Of a stretch of 64,000 nucleotides of DNA, positions 1-12,766 are shown piece after piece. A program made the position numbers and the translations under genes. Origin of the DNA: Steinernema hermaphroditum (Eukaryota; Nematoda; Chromadorea; Rhabditida; Steinernematidae); the NCBI GenBank assembly GCA_030435675.1, contig CM059625.1:8060001-8124000 (forward strand), given 5' to 3'. Each line of letters begins with the position of its first letter. The stretch's first letter is position 1. Below the pieces are notes generated by a model, which made no database searches, was not told the DNA's origin, and saw nothing but the letters and a program-made list of their open reading frames with translations.

Positions 1-436
1 GATCCGTCACTACAGGATCGCTTCGAAGACGTCCGTAGCCGCTATGCAGATTTACTGTTCCGGTGGCAAATGTATGTCAAAAGCGCTGAGATTCTGAAAT
101 ACAATGCTCCAAAAGACGACGATCCTGGTCATCTAAGTAAGTGGAAAATGACACTGCAACACTATGAGTTGGTTCGATTTTAGGCGCTCGCTACTGCAAG
201 CCGTCTTGCAATAAGGACGAATGGACGGAAATTGCCACCACTCATATCATGTGTACAATATGTCAAACGCCTTGCAAAGGTACGTAATGCGCATTTCAAC
301 AAAGGCTTAAGGTGTTTTAGGACAAGTGGTAACATGTCTTTCATGCCGACACGGAGGACATATGGAACACATGACGGAGTGGTTCCGTAAACAGACGTGG
401 TGCCCCAGTGGATGTGGATGCATTTGTCTTATGTAG
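1..436 (+). CDS. WDR59: GATOR2 subunit WDR59-like, C-terminal part (5' truncated by window edge)
   Basis: Three exons are visible, joined across introns of 47 nt (137-183, ending TTTTAG) and 41 nt (about 281-321). They encode a C-terminal cysteine/histidine module: CTICQTPCK, then CLSCRHGGHMEHMTEWF, ending CPSGCGCICLM and TAG at 434-436. This spacing is the RING/zinc-ribbon end of the SEA/GATOR2 WD-repeat proteins. The CGCxCL ending fits WDR59 better than WDR24 or MIOS. GATOR2 acts at the lysosome surface and relieves GATOR1 inhibition of TORC1 when amino acids are present. The N-terminal WD repeats lie outside the window. Upstream of the zinc module is a helical stretch (DPSLQDRFEDVRSRYADLLF) also expected for this family. 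Paralogue assignment is inferred from the terminal motif only. Confidence 0.83.
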
Positions 437-676
437 ACCACCCGAAACTGCCAACGACAAACACCAAATACATTCATACGCGGTAAAATTCTGACCTCCA
501 TTGAGTTACAACTGTGTTATACAACCAAATACGGATTTATTAGTTACTAACGGAATGTATATAAAGATTTCTAAAATTTGAATTCATACCCGTTATTCTC
601 TGTCATGCGTCTTCAAACAGTACGGAGGGACGCTCGTCCACGGAATGACTACATAGAATGAACAGCTTTCGCGCAA

Positions 677-3600
677 TCACCACTTGATGTATCGCACGAG
701 CATCGAGGGAAAATTGCGCCGAATGATGTACTTTCGGATCTCATTGAACACGAGAAGCACGAATCCGACGACTAGCGGGAAGGCCCAGACGAAGGTCGGG
801 GGCTGGGAAACGCCGATCCAGGTCTGCACACCCGGAGTGTAAACGAGGAACAGAAGCATAAGGACTTCAAATATGATCGCAATGACGGCAACGATATTCT
901 TGAATCCGTTGCGGAAAAGAGAGACGCGCCGAGTTGTGCACATCCACAGGTGGAACACCTTAACTACCGTAATTAGTCAGCCACGGAATAACCACCAAAA
1001 CCTGAGAGACGACCAATGTTATGTGCCATGCAGCGCTCGCTTGTCGATGGATGTTCAGCTGAGAGTCCGAATCGAACACTAATCCACGAGAAGTCGTTAA
1101 GTTCCGAGAGTGAGTAACCCAGTGGTGATGAGAACTCGCGAGTAGATCGCTAGTGGCAATACCGTAGTACCTGAATGTCGACCTTTAGTGGTGATGCTGA
1201 CATCTAAACACACCAGAATACGCTGAAGAAAGCGAGAACACAACCAGACGAAATCAGTGTTCCAGCAAACAAGTAGGAATAGAGGAAGAGTCCAGGTGGG
1301 ACAAGGTTGCAGTTCTTTTTTCTTGGCGCGCGTCTCATGAGGTCTTCTTCTGCTTTCTCGTAAATCAGAGCAAGAGATGGTGGGATTTCAGTGAGCAAAT
1401 CAATGGTTATAACCTGAGGAATGGATCTGAGAACGCATAGAGCTATCACATACCTGCAAGCTGTTTAATCCCAGAGGAAATCCGATTATGGATGTCATGA
1501 GAACAGGACAGAGCTCAGGGATGATGTGAGCCAATACGTATGCAATCGTTTTTTTGATGTTTTCGAAGAGGAGTCTTCCCTCCTCGATTCCGCCAACAAT
1601 GTTAGCCAAATCATTCTGCATCAAAACTATGTCAGCAGCCTCCTTGGCAAAGATTGCCCCGATTTCTTCCATTGCCAGTCCGATATCGGCCTTTTTCAGC
1701 GCTGGAGCGTCTAGCACACCGTCTCCTGTGGCAGCCACGACAAGGTTCCGAGCTTGGCATTCCTGTGACATAAGTTGAGTTAACACTAATATATCTTCTT
1801 TTCAATAGAGTCACCTCGATGATCATGACTTTGTGTGTGGGTTTAGTTCGAGCAAAAATGATGTACTGCTTCTGAAGTAGCAGGTCCCACTGTTCCGAGG
1901 TGAGCGTTTCCAGCGCATTTCCATGGACGATGGTGAGCTCCTCTTTGAACTCGGCGGACGGTGACTCACAGATGCCCGAGTCCTTTTCGCTGTTTTCCGG
2001 GTTTATCTGCAGCGTCTCTCTATGATTAACTCTGCATGTCAGCAAGAAACGCACTTTTGGTTCATCTGAAGGAGCAGACGATATTCCGGGAATTTCCATT
2101 TGGCGACAAAGAGCTTCTGCTGACGAGGGATGGTCGCCGGTTACCATAAACACTTTGATCCCTAAATACTCGATCAGGTGATGCTCGACTTCTTTAGGTA
2201 CCTGCGCGAATTGCTTTCGCCACTGTTGTTGAGATTTCCTCGCGGGGAGGATCATACATAGCGGCCATTCCGAGAAAACACCAATTTTTCGAGGGAAAGC
2301 TGTTTGCAGCGGAGAACCGCGTGCAGACTGGGGCTTCAAACTCCGCCATGGCGAAAGCGATGCACGTGTTCCCCTCGTTCGCGTAAGAGATGTACGTCTC
2401 CTTAAAAAAGATTGGTGCTGCTTTTTGTGGTGGCTGGTTACCTCAAAATCGATCAAAATGGCGTCATCGATGTCCACGACTCCATCGACTTTTAAAAGCT
2501 GCGAACAGTGGGTAATTATTTCCTCAGGCGCTCCTTTTATGAACAAGTGAAAGCTGAACTATTTCTATGATCCCTTTGAACCAATTCTCTTTTTACTTGA
2601 CAATTTCCTCGTCCATCACTGCTTCGTTCTTGTCATAGGCAATAATCAGATGGTACCTGTTCTGTCCCGAAAATGGAATTTCGTACGCGATTTCGTAATC
2701 CCTCCGGATCTGTTCTACTGATACTATCTGCAAACCTCAGCAATGTCAGTCTCTGGAGAAACCGACACACCCTGTTGACAAACTTGAGGAACGCCACGTC
2801 CATGGGCCTTCCAATGACACTTTTCTCTTTTAGATCCAAATGCATTAGTGTGTGTTGTGTTAGTGGCTTTGTTGGTTTTACTCCATTTCTAAAAATATGG
2901 CCATTCGCTAGTTTTGTAGTGTTTGGTTTTCGTCTCACCCGTTGGTCGCTAGAGGCAAGTCTGAGGTTTTAATTCCCGTGCCTTTACGCCATGAGTGATG
3001 AAGTTTCCTGTAGGACTGCCTTGCAGAGGGCTCGATGTGCGCTTTGTTGCAGACACTCATGACAGTGAGTAGAGCGTCAAGATAGTCGGGCAATACGCCC
3101 GTCTTGTGCTTATCGTCCTTCAAGAGATCGTCGGCTAAATGCGATTATCAAAAAAGTCACGCGGCTCGATTCTCAACCTGGAATGGATGTTCCTCCACAC
3201 CACAGGGCCTTCACTATTCGGTTGTTGGTGGTGAAGACTCCCGTCTTGTCGCACATCAGAACGGAAGTTGTGCCGAATGTCTCTGCGATATCCAATTTCT
3301 TCATGAAAATATTCCTTTTCCCTAGTCGGCGGGCAACGATCGCCAGTTGGGCAGTGAGAGTTACAGGCAGACCTAGGTGAAGAGCTCCATTATTCAGGCT
3401 ACTATGAGAGCGTCTTTACCTTGTGGTACACAAACGACTAGAACAACAAGAAACCCATTGATGAATATAGAAAGGAAACTTGGATGATTGTTGGCGACGA
3501 ATCCAATCAAAAAGGACAGCAGTCCTGCCACCAATGCGAATACCGTAACCACGAGAACGAAGTGTCTGTGCTCCTTTTCGAGACGGCTTTTCCTTCCCTT

Positions 3601-4724
3601 TTCACGATTTGTCATTTGGACCACTTTGCCGAATAGCTGAAGGAATGGTGCGTTTATGTAACAGTAAGCCACTCCAAATAGCGAACCGTGTCGTTTCCGA
3701 TTTTGATGACGATGCCCAGACCTTCTCCGCTTGTGCAGCAGCATCCACTGAACACGATGTTGTGAGCTGTGAGGGGACTTTGATCGCGCGGGGCTTGCTC
3801 GTCGTTGTATTCAATTGGATCCATCTGCAACAAACTTTTTTTGCTCTACAACAGAAAGCATCGTACGTACTTCGCCAGTTAACCAAGACGTTTCTACTCG
3901 TAAAGATTCGGTATGGATTAGACGAATGTCGGCTGGTACACGATTTCCTGGTCTGAAAGTAATCGCCACTGTTGATGTCTTTAACATTTGTCCTGCCTGA
4001 TCCAAACCAAATCGCCTACAACAAGATCACTCGCGCATATTCGAGTTTCTTGGTTATCACGTATGACCGTTGCATTTGTTGGTATCATCGATTGGAAACC
4101 GCTTGTTTTCTTAATTACCGGTATAATGGATTGTAAGTCATAAAAAGTTACCTTCAAGCCCTTTTTGTGTTGGACATAACTATAGCAACAGAGAAATGCT
4201 AACATGGCGAGTAGGATGACACCCATGTACAGTTCGGGGAAATGCGATCTGTCGAGGGCGAAAATGAGGAGGCAGAGAAGGGCGGCTACGATCATGAGAA
4301 CACGAAAAGTGTTCATGAATTCCAATATGAAGTTGAGAAATCGGCCTTGTTCTCGGTACGTGGTAATGCTGTTTATACCGCCATCCATGCGAGCTATGGC
4401 CTCATCCTAGGAATTCAGCTTGAAAACGCCGTACTTTGCGCTCTTACAGTATTCAGTCCGCGGCTTTTCACCGGGCACTCCCGATTGATGCGAGTGAGTG
4501 GATGCAGATCGCTGAGCTGTTCGAGGGTCAGAATGTGTTCGGCACAGTGATAATCGACTTCTATGTCCTGAGACAAGAGTTGCTAAACTCAAAGCAGTTC
4601 AGAGACATACCGCTAGAAAATTCTTTTGGGAGCTGAAGACGTCATCGTTCTTCGTCGTTTTGCGGCGTCGTTTCCGACGGACGGAAGGCATCGCCGGCAA
4701 AGACACATTCATCCACCTTCGCAT
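677..4724 (-). CDS. Na,K-ATPase alpha-like P-type ATPase with divergent catalytic motifs
   Basis: About ten exons separated by 38-50 nt introns give a near full-length P2C-type ATPase. In order: basic N-terminus, LTLEQL...SRGLN, M1-M2, the A-domain with VVGDLV and LTGEV (normally TGES), M3-M4 with VPQGK (normally VPEGL), the phosphorylation site CDKTGVFT (normally SDKTGTLT), the nucleotide site KGAPEE, MVTGDHP, the hinge TGDGVLDAPAL (normally TGDGVND), M5 with IPEL, M6 with IDLLTE, and a C-terminus CTTRRVS...RKYIIRR like other alpha subunits. The phosphorylated Asp, nucleotide Lys, hinge Asps and TGE Glu are kept. The M4 Glu is Gln and the M6 second Asp is Glu. Apparent frame breaks near 958, 2280-2400, 3640 and 4110 are all explained by tiny introns, so it is not a pseudogene. 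It resembles the divergent nematode catp group; ion specificity is unknown. The start is ambiguous between ATGs at 4724 and 4691, and the first intron would be only about 28 nt. Confidence 0.85.
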
Positions 4725-6704
4725 GAGCCAAGTGCTATATACTAAACATAATTTAAATGAATATCGAAGAAGGAGGGGTGCACACATAAGGTAAGTCATG
4801 AAAGGACTATAGGAATTTCTTTGTTTGCATTTAGTTTGTTCGATGAAAAAGGCACATACCATTCCATTTTGATTCCTTTTCAGCGACTGCGGGTGGTGCA
4901 TAGGTCGATAACTCTCCGGGATCAAGAGACATTTGAATTGTAGTAGATGAATGAATCTGTAAAAGCGATTTTTTAGAAGCTAATAGAACCCGGCTAATTT
5001 TAGCAAAATTATTTGCAGTCACAAAAAAGTTGTCACCACATTCGGAACGCTTTGTTCGCGCGTTGACAGTTTGTCCATAAATGGAAAACAATTCGTAGCT
5101 GGCGGCATTTCGTGTCATTCCACCGGATGCGAATAGCAAAGTCGTTGGAATATGATAATCTCACAACAAAAGTGATCAAAGGGCTGTGAATATTCGGCGC
5201 AGTCGCTTACAAACTCGACATGACGTTGGTGAGTAATTCAAAACAAGAGAGTTCGACTAATCCTACGGAAGTCAAAAAGTGCCTTCACAGGGGTGTTGGG
5301 AACCACTCAAGAACCGAAAATCAAGAGCGACTGAGGATAGAGGAAAGAGCTCACCTATTACAAGATAAATTAAGGTTTCCGCAAATTCTTTCTATTTGCG
5401 TTTTTTTGTTAGCGCACGACCTTCCAGGTCCAAAGCAAACACAGATGAATTAAGAACGGAAGCGGTGAACAAAGTGAACCTGTCGCGGACCTGTAGAACC
5501 CCACTAGAACAAAGATAGTTACCGTGGGATAGGACAATCTGCCTTATCCACTATAAAAACAATCGTCGATGAGACGTTAAAAAGCGATAATGAAACGTGA
5601 CAGCGGAAAATCCTTTTCCGAACTGTCACTACTGCGAACATTTCGTCATATCTTGATAATTCGAGGGCGATTGTGGCGGTAGAGCACTCGGGGAGACTTA
5701 CATAAACATATATCGTCAAAAAATAGTGCCACTAAAAACCGGAACCCGGAGGTACTTTACATTGGCGTCGATCGCCGGGCGCCGCAACTAACGGCTCGAA
5801 AGTACTAATCTCGGAAAGCGCAATATGGTAATTTTCGACAAATCAGCTCTTTGCCGGAACATTCAAACAGGGAACCACTTAGGAGAATTTTTTTCGAACA
5901 CCTTACAACACTTCTTTTAAAGGGGTGACTAAGGGGTGCTTGATCAATAGGTGTAAGTCATGCAGTGCTCGAGAACAAAACTTTCTTTTCGTGTAAACGT
6001 TCCAATTCGCGGGGAATACAATATCGCGTTGATTGAAGATTTGACGCACAGCACAAAGCGACCCGAGGAGCGCGCGAGGTCGTTTGATTTTTGCATGCAA
6101 CCGATGGTATCTAGCGGAATGCACGCCTCTCCGCGCGCGCACAGTGGCAGGCTTCGGCTGTCAGCTGGTCTGTCCGCTTATGAGCCGTACCGAGCGCGAC
6201 AGAAAATCTTTTTTGATTTTTTCCGCTTTTACTCAAAGATCTTTAGGAGAGTTCGGGTTCACGTAGTGAGCGCGCTCTAAAACTAGAATTCGCTTTTTGG
6301 TCTTTTCGCTGTTCAACGAAGTTCCTCGGGCGGTGATCGGCGTTGCTTGCAGCGGGTGACCTTGTCTCTTCTCAGCGTGTTGCAGCTCGAAGTCCGCCAC
6401 TTTTGAGTAGCTCTCTTTGAACCGTTGCGAATCATTGTTGTTCTGCTTTTGCGCCTGCTTTGCTTTTTCGCGCTTTGATGTGGTTCCGCAGTTTGTCACA
6501 ACAAGGGGTCGACCGAACGAATTGACAGAAGTGACAAACCACTCTTTCTACCTTGATAATTTTTCTGACGTAGAACGCTTATTCACTGCGATGATTGTCG
6601 CTCTTGTCTAGTTTCAACTGGTACAGTGTACTGCTTCCATAGAAGAACTTAGTAATTCTGCCTTCCTCGAACTAGTCGTCTGTTCTATACTAGCACTGCT
6701 AATA
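4725..6704. other. Intergenic: no supported gene
   Basis: This is the upstream region of the ATPase gene. Short open frames occur on both strands (for example 4831-5139 minus and 5220-5453 plus), but none shows a family motif, signal peptide or convincing exon chain. The right edge is the insertion site of a mariner relic. Confidence 0.5.
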
Positions 6705-6706
6705 TA

Positions 6707-7621
6707 TTGGGTTGGTGCATTGAAAATGTCAGTGACATAAACATGACATAATTTCGCAGTATTTACTCACAGGGAACAACTGATGGGCGCTTTGTGGAGT
6801 ACAGTGAACTATAACCCTACATTATGATTTCCCCTTGTCCATTGCATTCTTCCTGATCATGGAGAAGTATCCCAGTATGACGGTCCTTAATCTGGTACCT
6901 CACAATTGCGAAATACGAAGTGATGTACGGGATTCCTATGGTTTTAATTGTGTGATGGACGTTGATTGCTGCCAATCACGTACACCGTTATGTCTTACCT
7001 TCCGAATGCACCTATCGTTGTGTTTGTCATATATCACAACATGAACTAATCTCAAAAAGACGGCCTTCTCGGATCACCATGTTCCGTTAACTCTAACGTT
7101 TCCAATTGGTAAGTACTATAACAGACAATGGGGATATGCATCAGGTAGCTGTCGCTCGTAGCTACTATGCCTACATAGTGACTCCACGAGTTCATTTTTA
7201 CTTCACAGAAATAGAGGCCAAATGTGGAAAAAATGACCCTTGGATCGACAAAACGTCCGACTGCCCGAGGCCGTGTATTTCCAAGTCGACCTCCACAAAA
7301 GCTCTCTACTTTAAACTCAGAGATTTCTTTTTTGTTGTCTATATAGCACTGTCTTAGCTCTATCTTACTCTCACTTGTGCTCATCCATAAGTGACAATAT
7401 CAAAAGAAACTATCCAAAATAAGGTTAAGAGGTCGAAAATCGGAACAAAAAGGTTTTTCAATTTTTAACCCCGCGTATTCTACAAACGAGGAATCCGGAT
7501 GTTGCCTATAAAGTGGAGTGAAGTTGTACATAAGAACGATGAATACTTTGGCTGAAATCTTTGTGTTTTGTTTCTGTAAATAATCACAAAATGATCTGAC
7601 ATTTTCAATGCACCAACCCAA
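6707..7621 (+). mobile_element. Decayed mariner-family transposon, copy 1
   Basis: A 915-bp element is bounded by perfect 26-bp terminal inverted repeats (6707-6732 and 7596-7621, starting TTGGGTTGGTGCATTGAAAA) and flanked by the TA target-site duplication expected of Tc1/mariner elements (6705-6706 and 7622-7623). Near the right end the plus strand still encodes a transposase C-terminus: FYKRGIRMLPIKWSEVV followed by HKNDEYF, which fits the mariner FYxxGIxxLPxRWxxVVxxxGxYF pattern. The rest of the frame is broken by stops. Autonomous mariners are about 1.3 kb, so this copy is internally deleted and inactive. It shares interior sequence with the copy at 44863-45737, in the same orientation. 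Confidence 0.88.
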
Positions 7622-7844
7622 TAGTTTACCTTAAATGGCCACCACAGGCGAGTCGTCTCTTTGGCACTTTCTCTGCACGAAAACAGCGAGCATGACTATC
7701 ATGTGCGAAGTCCTAAATGCTAAACTTTATTAATTGCGTATTCATATTCCACGGGGTTGGCAGAGGATTTTTTTTTTGAATATGAGACAATTTGCGGTAT
7801 GTACAATTATCAATATGAAGCTCGTCTTCTCTTTGTATTACAGC

Positions 7845-9532
7845 TTAGAGGTTGTTGTCGCGTACAGGAATCGTTGAGTCATTTGTTCCATAGTCGTTCC
7901 TATCGCCTTCTGCGCTACCCGCTTCAATGTTACCTTGAGAGATGGTCGTACTCGTTGCGCTATTGTTGATACCTTCATAGATCGCGTCATTTACCTGCAA
8001 ATGATAAAGATAGGATCACGTAGGTGGCAATCTTGCTGTATAAAGAGGATTGCAAATTTAGAGTGGAGAAGTGAAAAAGTAAAGCTGATCAAATGACGTT
8101 GATAGAACTCAGTCGATTTGATAGGAAAAACAAATGTTAATAACTAAGGAAACCTTTACATGTCTGTATAGACAATAGTGTTGAACCATGAAGAAGACGT
8201 CGAAGACGATGGAAACGAGACCGAGTCCAAACTTGACTGGATTTCCGTAGAACCCACTCCAGTCGTCTAAAGACAAAGGTTGAGACGTGAGTGGAAAGGT
8301 AACCGATTACCGGTGTTGACTGCTTGAAGGACCATCTGACAGATGTCCATCGATCCGCCGGCGAAGTCAAGAAGAACGTTTCCGATCGACCATCCAATTG
8401 TGCTCTTTCTGCGGTAGTTGAGAATCGCCTGCGGGACGTACTTGCAGAGAGTAACCGCCATCTTCACATAAGAGAGGTTGTTGATGAATTGGAGCCATGA
8501 GAAAACGTCCACTATGGCAAGAACGACGGAGACAGCAGCGAAGAGACCGAAAACGGAGCTGAGCCCGATGCAGATGTAGGAAACTCGTTGAGTGCCACGC
8601 TGCAAATTTCGTTTGTAAAAGTGGTCAGCTGACCGCGTGACATACCTCGTAAAGGAAGCATTGAACTGCAGTCACGATGCAGGCGAAGAGAGCGTGTGAT
8701 GCAAAGACAACGTCGTTCAGAAGGACAGGATTGAGGGAGTCGACATGTTCCTTATGGTACAAAGTCTAAAGCAGCAGTGAGTGAGCGTTATAGCTAGTGT
8801 GTGCATCACCTGAATGTAACTATCAAAGTACATGAGCACATTGTAGATTGTGTAGCAAGTGAATCCAACAATGTTCAGCAATAAAAAGTCAAAGTTGAGG
8901 CCAATGACACTGAAAAAAGAAACGCTGACATCAGTCAAGATACCAGAAGCAAACCTTGCTCTTCTGAAGTTAAGATATATCTGCGGGTAGAAGGAAATAC
9001 TCCAAGCCACAAAGTACATCCATCCGACGACGATGATTATGATTGACAGGGCATTGCTGTGAACAACTTTTATGTGAACGGTTGATTCACTGATGCTAAA
9101 ATTATATTTGCTGCAAAAATTCTTAGCATAGATGTCTTACTCGAGAGGGCACTCGGAGTCCAAAGAACCATCCTTGTAGCGGCAGGTCGCAATACGCAGA
9201 TAAGTGAGACTGGTCACAGTGGCTCCTTTCACAGACACACTTCCGGAGTTGTTGGCGCTGTACAAAAGGAATTCTCCTGAGCTCAATTCGATGTTTTTAC
9301 TGCTGCTATTGAAGGTGACCAGAACGTCAGCATCGAGTTTCACACTACAAACACGATCAATTTCCGCCGTCGTTCTGGACGGATCTTACTTTGCATGGAA
9401 GGTGATCTGCTTTGTCTCTCCCAATTCTACCGTCAGCTCTTGAGGGTCAGGCTTGAGTGTGGGCTTCTCAGCTCCACAGCCCAGCGCTAGAAACGCAAGA
9501 AGAAGGGCTACGCTCCACCGCTGGGCAGCCAT
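7845..9532 (-). CDS. ctns-1: Cystinosin (lysosomal cystine/H+ symporter)
   Basis: The start ATG at 9530-9532 opens a signal peptide ([18 protein letters not shown]) and a luminal domain with N-glycosylation-like sites. Seven-TM PQ-loop sequence follows: [14 protein letters not shown] for the first PQ loop, joined over an intron to [20 protein letters not shown], and [20 protein letters not shown] then LLDFAGG for the second. The last TM ([14 protein letters not shown]) is followed by a hydrophilic tail ending at TAA (7845-7847). These two PQ loops and the NFDFLLLN and LLDFAGG segments are diagnostic of cystinosin, which exports cystine from lysosomes using the proton gradient. The tail end (TIPVRDNNL) shows no clear GYDQL-type lysosomal sorting motif, so targeting may differ or use the other loop. 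The gene reads as intact. Confidence 0.92.
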
Positions 9533-12500
9533 GATCCTGGAAATAGGTCAACGGGATACAATCTCTGTAGAACGATGATCACAAGGGTAAAAACTCGAAA
9601 TTATTGATTTTCGAAATAACTACCATGAGAACGAGTAAGAGGCAGAGCTGTGAAAATATGGGAAAGAAGAGCACCGGAGTTCTGCGAAAACGGGTATCGC
9701 ATCGCTTTCCCGGACGAAATTACGAAGACACAAAGAAGAGCGTTTGCTGATGAAGTCTCCGGCGACAACAAGACGCTTCTTAGGAACAAACGCAGATCAT
9801 ACGTCATTAATCTGCTTCTCCTACCGCAATCGCGGCTATGATCGCACGAAGTCATGCTGTGGACTAGTCTTGATTCAGTGGGGGAAAACACTCTAATCGC
9901 CGTTCGTGTAAACAACAGCGCCCCGTAAAGTATCATCCTCTAATCGGTCAAAATGTTTTTCATTCATCGTGAAAACGAGTGAACTTTTTAGGCGTCGAAG
10001 CTCAATTTCAAATAAATGCTCGTGCCGCCGAGTAGCAGAAGAATTTTTAAAAGTTTGATGTTCGTACACAAATTTGAAGAACACAAATTTGAATAGCACC
10101 ATAATGACCTGAATTTTCATAGTCTCAACGAATGTGATAGAAACTGTGATCGAATACAACATCCAATGCATGCATGTATGCACTTAGAGTAAACGAAAGG
10201 GAAAGCAACATTATCGCGCTGTTCCTCGATAAACAAGAGGCAACCTTAGATTGTTACCTCTCGCTATCGCTTGTGGAGGGCTACCGCAAAATTTGATCTT
10301 TAAGGTCGTGCACAGAAGAATACGACCAGCTTCCGTATCGATCTATCGCGTTGTTCACGTGGTTAGGGCGGGGGCCATAAAACTCCGGAAGCTGCAAACT
10401 ATGAAGTGTGGACACTGTTTTTAGTCGTGCTTGTGCACTATGAGTCAGGAGTAGCTGCCTCGCAGGGAATGGCAACATGAAGCGCCGAAGGGAGTCAAGT
10501 AACTTGACGGTTTTGGGAAATACACGAGCCGACGACGAGAAACAAGCGAGACACATTCGGTGCGGCTGGCACGAGCGCGGGCAATGTCTGGGCACGGTCG
10601 ACGCCACGGTCGATTCGTGGCAGCCTCCTGATATACACAGACAGTGCTGCGCAGACTTAGCCATAACACGGCCCTGTGCAAACATAAATTGCATTTTTGC
10701 CCTTCTCACGCTAGCGTACAAAGGTTTGCACTTGATGCAAACGACGAATGATGTTGCATCAGCCATAGATTCCACAGACACCGCCTCCGCCTTCTGAAAA
10801 CATAAGGCTTACATCAGCTTTTGATTTGAATTTGCAAAAGTGTCGCCGTTCCGGCTTGTATATGTACTTCTCTATTTTATGGGAGCACAAAGTACAAGCC
10901 ATAAGAATTACGAATCCACACAAGACACAAATTCAGTCTAAGTGCAAAGAAAAATCACGCACCAACAAGAGGCCATTCGAAGGTGCATGGCCGATTCGAC
11001 TGAAATTTGGCACACTAGTAGTACTGCTTGAATAATATTCTTGCAAAATATCAGCGACCTATGGGCACTCTCGACATCTGAGAAAGGCATGTTATCCTTT
11101 CCACTGAGGAAGCATCCTTTTCACACCAGTGATTCCCTAGCAGATAATGATCCAGATACAAGATGTTCTTGTGGTAAATATTGGGCCGCTTGGAAATCAC
11201 TGTTGAGAAACCAATGTCATGTCGTTAAGAATGCACAGCATACCCTTGTAGGATGTCTAGACTGCCCATAGGCCGCTAATGTTTTCAACAATAATACACT
11301 CAAGTAGTACCACTAGTGTGCTAAATACTACTAAAGTGTCGAGTCCACCTTTAAGCGCTTCCTTGTAAGTAGACGATTCGCTAACATTGTCAGTATTTCC
11401 GTCCAATCTGAAAAAAACATCACATTTAAAGACAGATATGCGCTTTTACAGTCGACCTTTTCATTATAGCATGAGTTAAGATCGCCCTAAGCAAGGAATT
11501 AAAAATGCTATTAATTCTCATCTGAAGTGAATACAAGGCTACACGCGATGTGCAATGCTCTGTGCTGTAAACTTGTACGCGAAAAGATTGGACAGTTCAA
11601 ACCCATGCGATAAATTAGTTTTTAATGCAAAAAGTGGTATAAGAAATCAGTCATATAAGGCCGACAGAAGTCCGGTATTTTGGTTTATTATAGAGTAAGC
11701 GGAACCTTGTAATTTATGCAACTATGAGCCACAGGGTGATTTTAGGTGGGGGTAAATAGCAGAGGAAGAGTTTCTTCAAAGATACCATCGCAAAAAATTT
11801 TACTTTATAATGGCTATGGAATATGTACATCATAGCTGAGATTCATGCAACTATGAGCGATAGAGACATTTTATGTGGCGGTAAATCGCACTGGAAGAAT
11901 ATCTTCAATGAAAACAATTGAAGTGAAATACTCCCCTAAAATAATTGCTGAATGGCGGACACAAAGGATATGCGCGCCACTAATTCTCACTGAGCAGTAA
12001 TTATCCCGAACCCTTCGTCCTAGAGCATGCACTGCAAGTTAACCATTGAGATCGTTCGAAACTGTGGTAGTCGCAAGCACAGTATGCTACGACGGATTCC
12101 AGCAACTTTATACCGTTTGAGTGCCTGAAATACGTGGTCAATCGGACAATTAAGAAGTTGTTTACGCATTAAACTATTAGAAAAAAGTGGCGTGACAGAA
12201 CCAGCTCTAAAAGGAACAAACTTTTAGCGCATCGCTTTTCCGATTTATCTTCAGGAAAAATGAACACACTCGATTGACTGAAATCGAATAGGGATCCGAG
12301 TGAACTGTTGCAGCGCCGCAGTTCATCACAGAATGAAACTCTTCGGGGGAACTCCACGTATCAGACGAGTTTGTCGTTCCGCGGAGACACTGCGTTTCTA
12401 CTGTTCATAAATCGTGAAAGTCACCTAATTTATTAGCATAATAACAGCGACCATGAGTTAACCTGTATTGATGAGTCAAAAATACATCACTGCCTAGAAT

Positions 12501-12766
12501 ACAATATATGCAGACAAATATAATAAAAACTATAAATTACAATCTCAGAGATATGAAACAATCAAAGAGGTCTGTTCGTTGTGAGCCTATCACAACCCGT
12601 ATGGTAATCTCAAAAAGTTGTTAATTTACAAAATAAAGACCATATCGTAGTCAAAATGCTTGAATCAATATGTTAGCTTTATGTACAAATAATGTTATGA
12701 CTGTGCTGTAAATTAAAAACAGACGACCCGTGTAAGAGAGGCCGTAGGAAAACAGCAAGCTCGTGA
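9533..12766. other. 3.2-kb intergenic region: no supported gene
   Basis: No frame shows recognisable domains or a splice-consistent exon chain. A 166-codon minus-strand open frame at 10281-10781 is Cys/Arg-rich with no family likeness, and an equally open plus-strand frame covers it. A diverged direct duplication lies at 11712-11913. The region from about 12400 to 12720 is AT-rich. Confidence 0.5.
11712..11913. repeat. Diverged direct duplication, period about 128 bp
   Basis: ATGCAACTATGAGC at 11716 recurs at 11844. Both copies continue with similar sequence (a TTTTAGGTGG / TTTTATGTGG block, GGTAAAT, then GAAGAGTTTCTTCAA / GAAGAATATCTTCAA), so about 65 bp is duplicated with a period near 128 bp. 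No coding potential was seen. It may be the remnant of a longer dispersed repeat. Confidence 0.6.

Noticed and set aside
2270..2400. Apparent frameshift or pseudogene break in the P-type ATPase
   Set aside because: Two tiny introns (about 41 and 40 nt) restore the expected family sequence exactly (ETYISYANEGNTC..., IKVFMVTGDHP).
3620..3700. Apparent stop after GNDTV in the ATPase
   Set aside because: A 50-nt intron from GTTCGC to TTCAG gives GNDTLFGKVVQMT, the expected family reading.
10281..10781. 166-codon minus-strand open frame
   Set aside because: No motif, no splice partners, and the opposite strand is equally open; likely chance.
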